Part shown: positions 25,937 through 34,777 of the stretch, in pieces
Position numbering within the stretch: the first letter of the stretch is position 1
How the letters are laid out: each line of letters opens with the position of its first letter
Assembly (NCBI RefSeq): GCF_023151555.2
Contig: NZ_CP100426.1
Span: 930,001 to 994,000, forward strand
DNA: 64,000 nucleotides
From: Photobacterium sp. CCB-ST2H9
GTDB lineage: Bacteria > Pseudomonadota > Gammaproteobacteria > Enterobacterales > Vibrionaceae
Reading direction: 5' to 3'
Notes under the pieces: generated by a model
Told to the model about the DNA's origin: nothing
The model's input: the letters and a program-made list of their open reading frames with translations, nothing else
The model's database searches: none
Position numbers and translations under genes: made by a program

Positions 25937-25967
25937 TTCCCTGCTGAGATGTGCAGACAGCAGGGAA
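25937..25967 (-). terminator. Hairpin downstream of mogA
   Basis: Stem TTCCCTGCTG at 25937-25946 with CAGCAGGGAA at 25958-25967, just past the mogA stop on its strand. The tail (AAATC) is poor in T. Confidence 0.5.
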
Positions 25968-25979
25968 TGCAGTCAGGGA

Positions 25980-26513
25980 TTATTTCTGTTTTGGCCGGAA
26001 AACGTGAATCACAGACTCGTCGTTTTCCAGATATGGGCCTTCCATCAGATCGATGCAGTAAGGAATCGCAGGGAACACAGCATCCAGACATTCACGAATG
26101 GATTTCGGCTTACCCGGCAGGTTTACAATCAGGGTATCGTCGCGCAGCCCGGCCGTCTGGCGGGACAGAATCGCCGTCGGCACAAACTTCAGTGATTCAG
26201 CACGCATCAGTTCACCAAAGCCCGGCATCATCCGGTCACAGACCGCTTCCGTCGCTTCCGGGGTCACGTCGCGTTTCGCCGGACCGGTACCCCCTGTGGT
26301 CACAATCAGACAGCATTCTTCTTCATCAGCCATACGGATCAGCGTGGATTCAATCACATCACGCTCATCAGGGATCACTTCGTAAACAGGTTCCCAGGGT
26401 GACGTCAGATAGTCGTTCAGTGTATCAATGATGGCCTGACCGGAAATATCTTCGTACACGCCAGCACTTGCACGATCACTGACGGTTACAATCCCTATTT
26501 TCGCTGTTGTCAT
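25980..26513 (-). CDS. mogA: Molybdopterin adenylyltransferase
   Basis: 177 residues. IGIVTVSDRASAGVYEDISG at the N-terminus, TTGGTGPAKRDVTPEAT in the middle and LIVNLPGKPKSIRECLDAVFPAIPYCIDLM at the C-terminus are the MogA/MoaB-fold signature. It adenylates molybdopterin before molybdenum insertion. AGGAGA precedes the ATG. No other cofactor gene is adjacent. Confidence 0.93.
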   Translation of the reverse strand: MTTAKIGIVTVSDRASAGVYEDISGQAIIDTLNDYLTSPWEPVYEVIPDERDVIESTLIRMADEEECCLIVTTGGTGPAKRDVTPEATEAVCDRMMPGFGELMRAESLKFVPTAILSRQTAGLRDDTLIVNLPGKPKSIRECLDAVFPAIPYCIDLMEGPYLENDESVIHVFRPKQK

Positions 26514-26520
26514 TTGTTCT

Positions 26521-26566
26521 CCTCAGGTTCTCATCAAACCGGCCACATGATGTGGCCGGACTGAGG
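26521..26566 (-). terminator. Hairpin between pirin gene and mogA
   Basis: CCGGCCACA at 26539-26547 pairs with TGTGGCCGG at 26551-26559, with an outer CCTCAG/CTGAGG pair (26521-26526, 26561-26566). It is a strong structure but has no T tail. It lies 47 bases beyond the pirin stop on the minus strand and abuts the mogA ribosome site, which could hide in the outer stem (CTGAGG). Confidence 0.45.
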
Positions 26567-26612
26567 TCAAGTGTAAGCAATCTTGGCTGAGGGGAAAACC
26601 TCTGAGCAACGT

Positions 26613-27308
26613 TTATGGCAAATCAAACACCAATGCTGTTGCCGGAACTTCACCGGAATTGGATACAATCAACTCAGGTAACTGTTCCGCTTTCAGGCCG
26701 TCTCCGGGCTGAAGTGTTTCAGTGCCCGCAGTCAACGTTCCTTTGACCTGATGAATGTAGAATCGTCGCCCGGCCTGCTGTGTTAACGTCAGGGACTCCC
26801 CTGCCGGCAGAATCAGCTGACTGAGGCGGGCATCCTGTTTAATCGACAGCGTGCCATTTTCGCCCTCAGGCGTAATCACAGGGGTTAATCCATCCTGCTG
26901 CCCAAAATCTTTCTGCTGATAACCCGGCTCACCGCCAAACTGGTTCGGCTGAATCCAGATTTGCAGAAATTTCAGGTCCGCTTCGTGAGACGCATTAAAC
27001 TCGCTGTGATAGATCCCTTTACCGGCTGACATCAGCTGAAATTCACCGGCAGGCAGGCGTTTGATATTGCCTGCACTGTCTTTGTGGGCGATTTCGCCTT
27101 CCAGCACATAACTGATGATTTCCATGTCCTGATGACCGTGGGTATCAAACCCTGCCCCCGGACGCACGGTATCATCGTTAATGACCCGAAGTGCTGAGAA
27201 CCCCATCTGCTTCGGATCGTAATAATGACCAAAAGAGAACGTATGGCGGCTGTCGAGCCAGCCGAAAGATGCTCTTCCGCGGTCTGCAGCACGTCTGATT
27301 TCCAGCAT
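26613..27308 (-). CDS. Pirin-family cupin protein (YhhW-like)
   Basis: About 231 residues from the ATG at 27308, which has GAGGAG seven bases upstream. N-terminal pirin motif ADRGRASFGWLDSRHTFSFG, then GFDTHGHQDMEIISYVLEG with the metal-binding His-x-His and Glu of the cupin. C-terminal second cupin is shorter, as in E. coli YhhW, a quercetin dioxygenase in vitro. The physiological substrate is unknown. A DoxX gene lies 55 bases upstream on the strand, so the two may be co-transcribed; such pirin-DoxX pairs are common in proteobacteria. Confidence 0.88.
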   Translation of the reverse strand: MLEIRRAADRGRASFGWLDSRHTFSFGHYYDPKQMGFSALRVINDDTVRPGAGFDTHGHQDMEIISYVLEGEIAHKDSAGNIKRLPAGEFQLMSAGKGIYHSEFNASHEADLKFLQIWIQPNQFGGEPGYQQKDFGQQDGLTPVITPEGENGTLSIKQDARLSQLILPAGESLTLTQQAGRRFYIHQVKGTLTAGTETLQPGDGLKAEQLPELIVSNSGEVPATALVFDLP

Positions 27309-27362
27309 GATGTCACTCCTCATTCATGAAGCCTGATAACAGGTTTTCTTTACAGCGCGTAC

Positions 27363-27803
27363 TTACTGAAAGCGTTTTGCCAGCAGGCTGTCTGCAGACA
27401 GTTTGCCTGCACCTGAGACTGCCAGAGACACAACAATCGCCAGTAGAGACAGGCCGAACTCATAACCACCGTTTGACATAAACAGGCCATTTGGTAAGTG
27501 AACACTGACAATTGCAACAACCATGGTGACAGCCAGCACCGCTGCCGCAGGGCGAGTCAGCAGACCCAGCAGGATGAACAGACCACCGAAAAATTCTGCA
27601 CTGCCGGCCATGAATGCCATCAGCATGCCAGGTTCCAGACCGATAGATGCCATCCACTGCCCCGTGCCTTCCAGACCATAGCCACCAAAAGCTCCGAAAA
27701 GTTTCTGGGCACCATGGGCCATGAAGATAATTCCGGCTGGCACACGCAGCGCCAGAGGAGCAAAACTGTCAGCAGAAGTCAGCAGGCGTTTGATCAAAGA
27801 CAT
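27363..27803 (-). CDS. DoxX family membrane protein
   Basis: 146 residues from the ATG at 27801-27803 (GAGGAA upstream). Four membrane helices: PLALRVPAGIIFMAHGAQKL, MLMAFMAGSAEFFGGLFILLG, AAAVLAVTMVVAIVSVHL, and FGLSLLAIVVSLAVSGAGKL. The HGAQKLFG motif in helix 1 is typical of DoxX. The family is tied loosely to redox or sulfur stress. Located directly upstream of the pirin gene, likely in one operon. Confidence 0.85.
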   Translation of the reverse strand: MSLIKRLLTSADSFAPLALRVPAGIIFMAHGAQKLFGAFGGYGLEGTGQWMASIGLEPGMLMAFMAGSAEFFGGLFILLGLLTRPAAAVLAVTMVVAIVSVHLPNGLFMSNGGYEFGLSLLAIVVSLAVSGAGKLSADSLLAKRFQ

Positions 27804-28062
27804 GATAAATTTCCTCAAAATATTCAGATAAAAGTCGGATACAAGTTCAAAGATTTTGAAAGCACCGTAAAGTTCAGTAGCTTTGCTGTTTGACTCGATT
27901 GAGAGCAAGTGTAGTTGCTGTGACAGCCAAACAACACAGCCCGGATTTGAGTAAGTAATTCGAATAAATCGAACAAGCGAAGATTGTGCTTACTGATAAA
28001 AATAGTTGCAGACAATATTCTGTCTCTGTGACAGACTGCATATCCGGAAAGTTCAATGGAAA

Positions 28063-29289
28063 ATGAAAGACATGGAGTTGTCTCACGTACGTCGTTTCTC
28101 TGCACCGATCTGGGCTGTTCTGATCGGCACATTCCTGACCCGCGCTTCTTTTTTCATGGTCTGGCCCTATATGGCTGTCATGCTGCACCGCAATTTCGGG
28201 CTCTCTGAAATTGAAATCGGCACCATTATGAGTCTGGCCGCTTTTGGGGGCGCCGTAGTCGCACTCTATGTGGGTTACCTGTCAGATAAGCTCGGCAGGA
28301 AAAACCTGCTGATCATCAGCTGCCTGGCGCACGTCGCGACCTTTGTCATTCTGGCTGAGGCCGATCAAAGCTGGCTGTATGCTGCCGGAGCACTCATGGC
28401 CGGGATCAGCAGGGCTATGCTCGAACCCCCGGCCCGGGCCATGATTTCAGATTTACTGCCAGAGATTCCTGTGCGGGAGATGGCCCATCAGGTCCGTTAT
28501 TACTGTATTAACCTGGGTGCGGCCTTTGGACCACTGCTCGGTTTACAGCTCGGCTTTACCGGCGTGCAGTCTTCGTTTTATCTGGTCGCGCTGGGATATC
28601 TGATCTACTGCGGCTGCTTTATCATTGCCTTCTGGCAAATCCGCAATACACCGCAGCCGCCCAAGAACAGTCAGAACTTCGGTGAAACCCTGCAGGTTCT
28701 GGCAAAAGATAAAGCGTTCATGATCCTGATTCTGGCCAACACCCTGGTGATGTATGCCTACCTGCATCAGGAAACCTCACTGGTTCAGTATCTGAACGCG
28801 CTGGGGGATCGGGTGGTTGACCTGTACACGCAGATGATCACGGTCAATGCCAGCGTCATTGTCCTGCTGCAATTTCCCGTGCTGAAACTCCTGAGCCGCT
28901 GGTCGTTATATCAGCGGGTTTATCTGGGAGTGTCGCTGTTTGCTGTCGCATTTGTCATGTATGCCATGTTCCCGTTAGATTCACCGGACTGGAGCTGGCT
29001 GGCGGCAACCTTTGTACTGGGCGTCGGGGAAGTGATTCTGTTTCCGACCTTCAATCTGCTGATCGACCGTGCCGCTCCGGATCATCTGCGGGGGGCCTAT
29101 TTTGGGGCCGGTAACCTGACCTCCATTGGTGTCAGTCTGTCTCCTCTGGCTGGGGGCATCATCCTGTCCTGGTATGGCGGCCCGGCACTGTTCCTGTCGA
29201 CCGCTTTTGTACTGGTCATTGCTGGTTACCTGTACATCTGCTCATCGCGTTATCTGCAACAGCAAGTTGAAGAAGCTGAAGCGGTTTAA
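28063..29289 (+). CDS. MFS transporter
   Basis: About 408 residues with twelve predicted membrane helices. The loop 2-3 motif GYLSDKLGRKN is the classic MFS signature. The middle loop (QIRNTPQPPKNSQNFGETLQ) separates two six-helix halves. The family includes drug and metabolite exporters; the resemblance is toward MdtH-like proteins but substrate is unknown. The start is ATG at 28063 (weak GGAA) or 28072. The region 27804-28062 upstream has no gene. Confidence 0.85.
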   Translation: MKDMELSHVRRFSAPIWAVLIGTFLTRASFFMVWPYMAVMLHRNFGLSEIEIGTIMSLAAFGGAVVALYVGYLSDKLGRKNLLIISCLAHVATFVILAEADQSWLYAAGALMAGISRAMLEPPARAMISDLLPEIPVREMAHQVRYYCINLGAAFGPLLGLQLGFTGVQSSFYLVALGYLIYCGCFIIAFWQIRNTPQPPKNSQNFGETLQVLAKDKAFMILILANTLVMYAYLHQETSLVQYLNALGDRVVDLYTQMITVNASVIVLLQFPVLKLLSRWSLYQRVYLGVSLFAVAFVMYAMFPLDSPDWSWLAATFVLGVGEVILFPTFNLLIDRAAPDHLRGAYFGAGNLTSIGVSLSPLAGGIILSWYGGPALFLSTAFVLVIAGYLYICSSRYLQQQVEEAEAV

Positions 29290-29299
29290 CCGCTTCAGC
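29275..29299. terminator. Palindromic hairpin across the MFS stop codon
   Basis: GCTGAAGCGGT at 29275-29285 pairs with ACCGCTTCAGC at 29289-29299, with the TAA of the MFS gene in the loop. Lies between convergent genes; no T tail, so it may be an mRNA 3' end stabiliser. Confidence 0.5.
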
Positions 29300-29313
29300 C
29301 ACACGCCCTTCCT

Positions 29314-30678
29314 TCACTTCACCCACACCTGTTTGGCATTCACAAACTCGTGAATGCCATGCGGACCAAGTTCACGACCATAGCCTGAACGTTTGATACC
29401 GCCGCTGGGCAGGCGGGGATCGGTTTTAACAATCCCGTTCACCGCCACCTGACCGGCGTGCAGTTCCCGGATAAACCGCTGGGCCTGAGCCGGATTCGTC
29501 GTCCACACGCTGGCCCCGAGTCCGTATGCCGTATCATTGGCCAGAAGCAATGCATGATCCGCATCATTGGCTTTGATCAGCGCCATCACAGGGCCAAATG
29601 TTTCTTCCCGAAACACGGTCATCTCAGGCGTCACATCTGCCAGCAGAGTCACAGGATAAAAATAACCCATACCGGTATCCGGCTGCCCGCCCATCAGACA
29701 ACGCGCTCCGGCAGCAACGCTTTCTTCCACCTGCCGGTGCAGATTCTGGCGCAAATCTTCCCGTGCTAGTGGCCCAACATCCGTCTCGGGGGAAACCGGG
29801 TCACCCACTCTGAGCAGAGTCAGCCGCCTTTCCACTAACTGAATGAAGATTTCATACACCGGCGCTTCAACGATAATCCGCTTCGCTGCAATGCAGGACT
29901 GGCCCGCATTGATGATCCGAGAAAGGGTGGCAATATCTGCGGCGGTTTCCAGATCTGCATCTGCAAGCACCACGCAAGGATCCGATCCCCCCAGTTCCAG
30001 CACAGCCGGTTTAATCAGACTCGCAGCCAGTGAAGCAACTGTGGCGCCGGAGCGATCGGAACCGGTAAAGGAAACCGCTGCAATATCGGGGTGAGCGATC
30101 GCCTGCCCGACCAAATCATTCTCAACCGGGAGGTTGATCATGATATTGTCCGGCGCTCCTGCCAGCGAAAACATCTCTGCAATCGCCCGGGCACAGCCCG
30201 GTACGTGCGGATCATGCTTCATCACACAGGTATTGCCTGCCATCAGTGCCGGAGCCAGAAACCGGAACGCCAGCCACACAGGTGCGTTCCACGGCAAAAT
30301 GCCGAGCACAGTGCCCAATGGCTGGTAGCACACATAACTGTGTGACGCTTCCGTCTTGATATTCTGATCCGCCAGATAGGCTTCCGCATGTTCCGCATAA
30401 TGCTCCGCACACCAGGCAGCCTTTTCCACTTCCGGCCCGGCTTCTTTCACCGGTTTTCCCATTTCCTGAGTCATCAAAGCACCAAGCCGGGCCTGATGTT
30501 CTCTGAGCTGACCGGCAACCCGCCGAAGCACTTCAGCCCGTTCATCAAAAGATAAACGCCGCCAGTCCGCCTGTGCCAAAGTGGCCGCGGAGATACACTG
30601 CGCCATCTCATCAGCATTCAGTGTGGGATATTCTTCAATCAGCGTGCCATTGGCCGGATTGATTGCTTTCAGTAACAT
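29314..30678 (-). CDS. Aldehyde dehydrogenase of the ectoine-catabolic operon (DoeC-like)
   Basis: 454 residues of the NAD(P)-dependent aldehyde dehydrogenase family, near succinate-semialdehyde dehydrogenases. Catalytic Glu in LELGGSDP, Cys in NAGQSCIAAKR, and the cofactor loop FTGSDRSG are present. By position, as last gene of the operon after doeA (18-base gap), it would oxidise aspartate semialdehyde to aspartate, the DoeC step in Halomonas. The semialdehyde specificity is inferred from context alone. Confidence 0.85.
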   Translation of the reverse strand: MLLKAINPANGTLIEEYPTLNADEMAQCISAATLAQADWRRLSFDERAEVLRRVAGQLREHQARLGALMTQEMGKPVKEAGPEVEKAAWCAEHYAEHAEAYLADQNIKTEASHSYVCYQPLGTVLGILPWNAPVWLAFRFLAPALMAGNTCVMKHDPHVPGCARAIAEMFSLAGAPDNIMINLPVENDLVGQAIAHPDIAAVSFTGSDRSGATVASLAASLIKPAVLELGGSDPCVVLADADLETAADIATLSRIINAGQSCIAAKRIIVEAPVYEIFIQLVERRLTLLRVGDPVSPETDVGPLAREDLRQNLHRQVEESVAAGARCLMGGQPDTGMGYFYPVTLLADVTPEMTVFREETFGPVMALIKANDADHALLLANDTAYGLGASVWTTNPAQAQRFIRELHAGQVAVNGIVKTDPRLPSGGIKRSGYGRELGPHGIHEFVNAKQVWVK

Positions 30679-30696
30679 GGTGCGCCTCTCCTCATG

Positions 30697-31968
30697 CTAT
30701 CCGTTCGCCTGCTGGTGTTTGCCTTTGCGGGCTTTGTCGATCGACGTGGCTTTCTCTGCAGATACAGTTGCCGACGGCCCTTCCAGCTCTGAAGCTTTGC
30801 CCTGATCCGGCCGTACCGTGAAATCTTTGGGCAAACTGAAAAAGGACTCGCACCCATCGGCCGTGATGTAAATGCTGTCCGAGATCCCGCAAGTTTTATC
30901 GCCATCCACGCCCCACATCCAGGGAATAATATGAAAAGTCATGCCTTCTTCCAGCACCGTAGACACCCCCTGCTTCAGGCTGACAATGTAGCCCTCATCC
31001 CAGCTGGGTGGGAAAGCAATCCCGATTGAATAACCGGACCGGGTGATCAGCCGGGCACCCACGTCATTCTGGGAAATGATATTCCGGATCAGATTATCCG
31101 CATCCGAGACGGTCATACCGGGCTGGATGTAATCATTCAGCGAATGCAGCGCCTGCTTCATCAGCTCCTGAGCCTTGAACATCGAATCCGTCAGCTCTCC
31201 CAGAACGACCGTGCGCATCATGGCGGTGTGATAGCGGCGATAGCAACCGGCAACTTCGAGAAAGACATGCTCACCGGGTTTGACCACCCTGCCCTCCCAG
31301 GTCGCATGACCAATCATGGTTCGCGGACCGGAAGTCACATAAGGCATCACAGCCGGTGCTTCCCCGCCGGCTTTGAACATTGCCGCACTGATGGCCGCAC
31401 CAATTTCATTCTCCGTCACGCCAGACCGGCAGGCCTCAATCCCGGCTTTCATCCCGGCTTGAGTGGCAACGGCTGCTTTGCGCATCAGCTCAATTTCGAC
31501 TGGTGATTTACAAATCCGCCCCTGCTCAACAATGCCGAAGCAGTCCAGCAATTTGGCTTCGGTCAGGGTGGTATGAATCGTATCCTGGTGGTACGCCGGG
31601 AAAAAATAGCTGTTCCGTTCATAGCCAATGCGTTTTCGCGACAGCCCGAATTCACGCAGCGCATCCACCAGCATCTGAATGGCATCCCCGGTATCCGGAT
31701 AGGGCCGGGTGCGCTCGATCCAGGTCCGGGCGAACACATTCGACTCTTCCATCGCCCGGGTGATCATGAAAGGCTCATCTTCCAGCGGCACCACCAGTGC
31801 CTGAAAAAAAGAATATCCGGTGGTCTGGTAATCTGTGAGGTACATGATGTTTTCCGGATCGGTAATCACCACCGCATCCAGATGGCGCTGCGCAATCCGC
31901 AGACGAAGCTCACTCAGGCGACGTTCATATTCTTCAAAAGGGAACGTCATATCATCGCGTTTTTTCAT
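30697..31968 (-). CDS. doeA: Ectoine hydrolase
   Basis: 423 residues of the M24 creatinase/aminopeptidase fold, matching DoeA/EutD. N-terminal PENIMYLTDYQTTGYSFFQ and the C-terminal pita-bread domain with PYVTSGPRTMIGHATWEGR, FLEVAGCYRRYHTAMMRT and GMTFHIIPWMWGVDGDKTCG. The place where M24 metalloenzymes keep their Asp-Asp metal ligands reads EVAGCYRRYH, so a usual dinuclear metal site is not obvious. It opens the ectoine ring to give acetyl-diaminobutyrate. The start ATG overlaps the doeD stop (ATGA), with GGAGG inside doeD. Confidence 0.9.
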   Translation of the reverse strand: MKKRDDMTFPFEEYERRLSELRLRIAQRHLDAVVITDPENIMYLTDYQTTGYSFFQALVVPLEDEPFMITRAMEESNVFARTWIERTRPYPDTGDAIQMLVDALREFGLSRKRIGYERNSYFFPAYHQDTIHTTLTEAKLLDCFGIVEQGRICKSPVEIELMRKAAVATQAGMKAGIEACRSGVTENEIGAAISAAMFKAGGEAPAVMPYVTSGPRTMIGHATWEGRVVKPGEHVFLEVAGCYRRYHTAMMRTVVLGELTDSMFKAQELMKQALHSLNDYIQPGMTVSDADNLIRNIISQNDVGARLITRSGYSIGIAFPPSWDEGYIVSLKQGVSTVLEEGMTFHIIPWMWGVDGDKTCGISDSIYITADGCESFFSLPKDFTVRPDQGKASELEGPSATVSAEKATSIDKARKGKHQQANG

Positions 31969-33224
31969 GCCGCCTCCTGCAGAACGTCTTGTGTCACAGC
32001 CACCAGAATCGCCAGCCCGGCCTTGAGATCAGCCTCTGGTGTCGTCAACGGCGGGATCAGCTTAATCACCCGGCCCCCGCTGCCGCAGGCGGAGACCAGC
32101 AGTCCGCCGTCAAAACAGCGGCTGACAATGGTTTTTGCTCTTTCGCCGTTCCCGACATCCACACCGTACAACATGCCTTTGCCGCGGATCTCAATGGTTT
32201 CATAAGCCCCCAGCGATCCGAGTGCAGACTGCATGATGGCTTCTTTCTCTTTCACTTCCGCCATCAGGTGACTGTCTTCGAAATAGCTCAGGGCTTCACT
32301 GCCGGCCACGAAAGACAGACACTGGCCACGGAAAGTCCCGGTGTGTTCACCCGGTGACCAGTGACGGTCATAATCAGGTTTCACCAGATTCATCGCAATC
32401 GGCGTACCCAGTCCGCCTAAGCCTTTCGCCAGACAGATGATATCCGGTTCGATGCCGTAATCATCAAAGCTGAAGAAGGAACCGGTCCGCCCCATCCCCG
32501 CCTGAATATCATCCACAATCAGCAGCGCACCGACCGACTTCGCCAGTGACGCCAAAGCCCGAAGCCAGGTTTTGTCGGCAATATTCACCCCGCCTTCTGC
32601 CTGCACCGTCTCAACCAGAAAGGCAGCCGGTGCTGTTACCCCGCTTGACCCGTCCCGGTAACTTTCTTCCAGCAGTTTTAATGCCTGCATGGCGGTATCG
32701 GCCGTTGCCCCTTCCGCCCCGAATGCGGTATGCGAGACATGTGTCAGCGGAATACCGGCCGCCTCCCTGAAATACTGATTGGCAGTACATGCCAGTGAAC
32801 CGAGCGTCATGCCATGGAAACCATGATGAAAAGCCACAATGTCATGCCGTCCCGTGGCACGCCGGGCCAGCTTCAGGGCCGCTTCAACCGCATTGGTGCC
32901 GGTAGGGCCCATAAACTGCATCTTGTGTGACATCTGGCGCGGTTCAAGAATGATCCGGGAAAATCGTTCCATGAAATGACGCTTGGCGAGGGTATGCATG
33001 TCCAGGCTGTGGGTCACGCCGTTACGCTGCAAATATTCAATGACCGCCTGTTTCATCCGTTCATTATTATGACCAAAGTTCAGCACGCCAGCCCCGGCGA
33101 AAAAGTCGATATATTCTTTGCCGTTTTCATCTGTCTGCCTGGCATTGCTGGCCGTGTCAAACACGACAGGGTAGACCCGGCAGTATGCCCGGATTTCGGA
33201 TTCGCGCTGTTCAAAAATGCTCAT
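31965..33224 (-). CDS. doeD: Diaminobutyrate transaminase, EctB/DoeD-like
   Basis: 419 residues of class III PLP aminotransferases. It resembles EctB closely: IDFFAGAGVLNFGHN, GPTGTNAVEAALKLARRATGRH, LIVDDIQAGMGRTGSFFSFD, CLAKGLGGLG with the PLP lysine, and EHTGTFRGQ. EctB makes diaminobutyrate from aspartate semialdehyde; in a catabolic operon the reverse reaction (DoeD) is expected. The operon context, and no ectA or ectC nearby, point to breakdown. AAGGAG lies before the ATG. Confidence 0.85.
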   Translation of the reverse strand: MSIFEQRESEIRAYCRVYPVVFDTASNARQTDENGKEYIDFFAGAGVLNFGHNNERMKQAVIEYLQRNGVTHSLDMHTLAKRHFMERFSRIILEPRQMSHKMQFMGPTGTNAVEAALKLARRATGRHDIVAFHHGFHGMTLGSLACTANQYFREAAGIPLTHVSHTAFGAEGATADTAMQALKLLEESYRDGSSGVTAPAAFLVETVQAEGGVNIADKTWLRALASLAKSVGALLIVDDIQAGMGRTGSFFSFDDYGIEPDIICLAKGLGGLGTPIAMNLVKPDYDRHWSPGEHTGTFRGQCLSFVAGSEALSYFEDSHLMAEVKEKEAIMQSALGSLGAYETIEIRGKGMLYGVDVGNGERAKTIVSRCFDGGLLVSACGSGGRVIKLIPPLTTPEADLKAGLAILVAVTQDVLQEAA

Positions 33225-33277
33225 CGTACATCTCCTTGTGCGGTCAGATTATCTGGAGTGAAATCTCTGATGTGAAG

Positions 33278-33331
33278 AGGGCTGTTGCGCTCCGCCAATT
33301 ACTCAGCCAGCGTTCAACAGCCCTTGAACTT
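33278..33331 (+). terminator. Terminator-like hairpin inside the ectoine operon, on the opposite strand
   Basis: AGGGCTGTTG at 33278-33287 pairs with CAACAGCCCT at 33315-33324; inside, CGCT pairs with AGCG. On the plus strand it is followed by TGAACTTTTTTT, a proper T tail, but no plus-strand gene ends here. On the operon strand the T-run is upstream of the stem, so it would act as an mRNA stem in the 119-base gap between doeB2 and doeD. Confidence 0.5.
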
Positions 33332-33343
33332 TTTTTACCTCTC

Positions 33344-34516
33344 TTACTCTGTGTAGTCCGGTAATGGCGCCCCCGCAAGCCGGGCGTACCATCGAACCAC
33401 TTTTTCGAGTAACCGATCATTAAAATCGTAGTGCGGACTATGACAGGGATACTGATGCGTCCTTTCGCCGTCATCCGCACCGATCAGGGCGAATGCACCC
33501 GGCAGCTGTTGCAGGTAGTAACTGAAATCTTCCGACGCCATCACCGGCAGGGAAATTGCGTGATCAAGCTGCTGTTCTGCATCCGCCAGCCAGGCTCGGC
33601 GGGCTTTTTCAGCCTGTTTCGCATGATTGATAGTCGCACTGTAGCGCGGCTGGATTGCCACTTCACAGGTCACGCCGTAACTCAGAGCAGTATGATGGCA
33701 GATTTCTTCAATCAGCTGATTGATCCGGGCTTTCGTGTCGTCATCCGGCACGCGGATACTGCCACTCAGCACGGCCTGCTGCGGAATCACGGTCAGCCCA
33801 CTGGCAGCTTCGATTGACGTGACACTCACCACAGCAGCATGCTGCGGGGGCAGACGACGACTGATGATCTGCTGCAGATTCAGTGTTATCGCTGAAGCTG
33901 CCAGCACAGGATCAGCACAGAGCTCCGGCTGGCTGGCATGCCCCCCCTTGCCTTTCACCGTCACCGAAAAAGTCCCGTTGCCGCACATCACCAGGTGATC
34001 CGGACAAATCATTTTTCCGAACGGGATGGCTGGCCAGTTATGCCAGCCATAAACTTCATCAACACCGTCCAGCGCGCCATCGGCAATCATTTCCCGGGCA
34101 CCATGCCCGCCTTCCTCTGCGGGCTGAAACAGCAAAGTGACCGGCCCTTTCAGTTGATCTTCATGCGCTTTCAGCCAGGCCGCAGTCGCCATCAGAGCCG
34201 CGGTGTGACCGTCATGACCACAGGCATGCATACAGCCCTGATGCCGGGAAGCCCAGCTTCGGCCGCTGTCTTCTTCAATCGGCAGCGCATCAATGTCGCC
34301 CCGCAGCGCAAGATGGCAGCCATCCGGGTGAAGCGACGGAAAATGCGCAACCGTGCCGGTTTTCGCACAAAGGCGCCAGTCAATGCCCAGCGCCGTCAGC
34401 CGGTCCCGGATCGCTGCGGCCGTCTGATGTTCCTGCCACCCCAGTTCGGGATGACGATGTAATTCCTGCCTGAAGGATTTCGCCGCAGACAGATTTTTTT
34501 GCCAAAAATCGGACAT
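33344..34516 (-). CDS. M20 amidohydrolase, DoeB2-like acetyl-diaminobutyrate deacetylase
   Basis: 390 residues of the M20D family (hippurate hydrolase/IAA-amino-acid hydrolase type). Zinc site motifs: MHACGHDGHTA, FQPAEEGGHGA, and the C-terminal MASEDFSYY. It has the lid domain with GKGGHASQP. As the first gene of the operon with doeD, doeA and doeC, it likely removes acetate from N-acetyl-2,4-diaminobutyrate, the step done by the unrelated AstE/AspA-type DoeB in Halomonas. The name DoeB2 is used for such M20 enzymes. Substrate is inferred from context. Confidence 0.8.
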   Translation of the reverse strand: MSDFWQKNLSAAKSFRQELHRHPELGWQEHQTAAAIRDRLTALGIDWRLCAKTGTVAHFPSLHPDGCHLALRGDIDALPIEEDSGRSWASRHQGCMHACGHDGHTAALMATAAWLKAHEDQLKGPVTLLFQPAEEGGHGAREMIADGALDGVDEVYGWHNWPAIPFGKMICPDHLVMCGNGTFSVTVKGKGGHASQPELCADPVLAASAITLNLQQIISRRLPPQHAAVVSVTSIEAASGLTVIPQQAVLSGSIRVPDDDTKARINQLIEEICHHTALSYGVTCEVAIQPRYSATINHAKQAEKARRAWLADAEQQLDHAISLPVMASEDFSYYLQQLPGAFALIGADDGERTHQYPCHSPHYDFNDRLLEKVVRWYARLAGAPLPDYTE

Positions 34517-34594
34517 AACACTACCTGATCATCCATAAGCCAGACCGGAACAACCCTGAAGCGGCAGATTTACACACGCAACCCAACGCTTTTA

Positions 34595-34622
34595 TTGATA
34601 ATTTTCCGGCACTTAACTGCAA
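34595..34622 (-). promoter_or_regulatory. Possible promoter of the ectoine-catabolic operon
   Basis: On the minus strand TTGCAG (34617-34622) and TATCAA (34595-34600) are 16 bases apart, about 80 bases before the doeB2 start. It is a moderate match to sigma-70 sites. No operator for a regulator such as EnuR/DoeX is evident, and no regulator gene is adjacent. Confidence 0.25.
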
Positions 34623-34777
34623 GCCTAGCCATGATGGCAGCAGTTCTCAACTTTCGTTTGATTTTCCACCCGCCGACCCAGATGAATTTCACGCTCGGGC
34701 AAATACAGCACGCCATCCGGCACAAAATCGTGATAACGTCGTTGCCTGAAATTGGTCTTAACGGCAGGAGCAAAATC

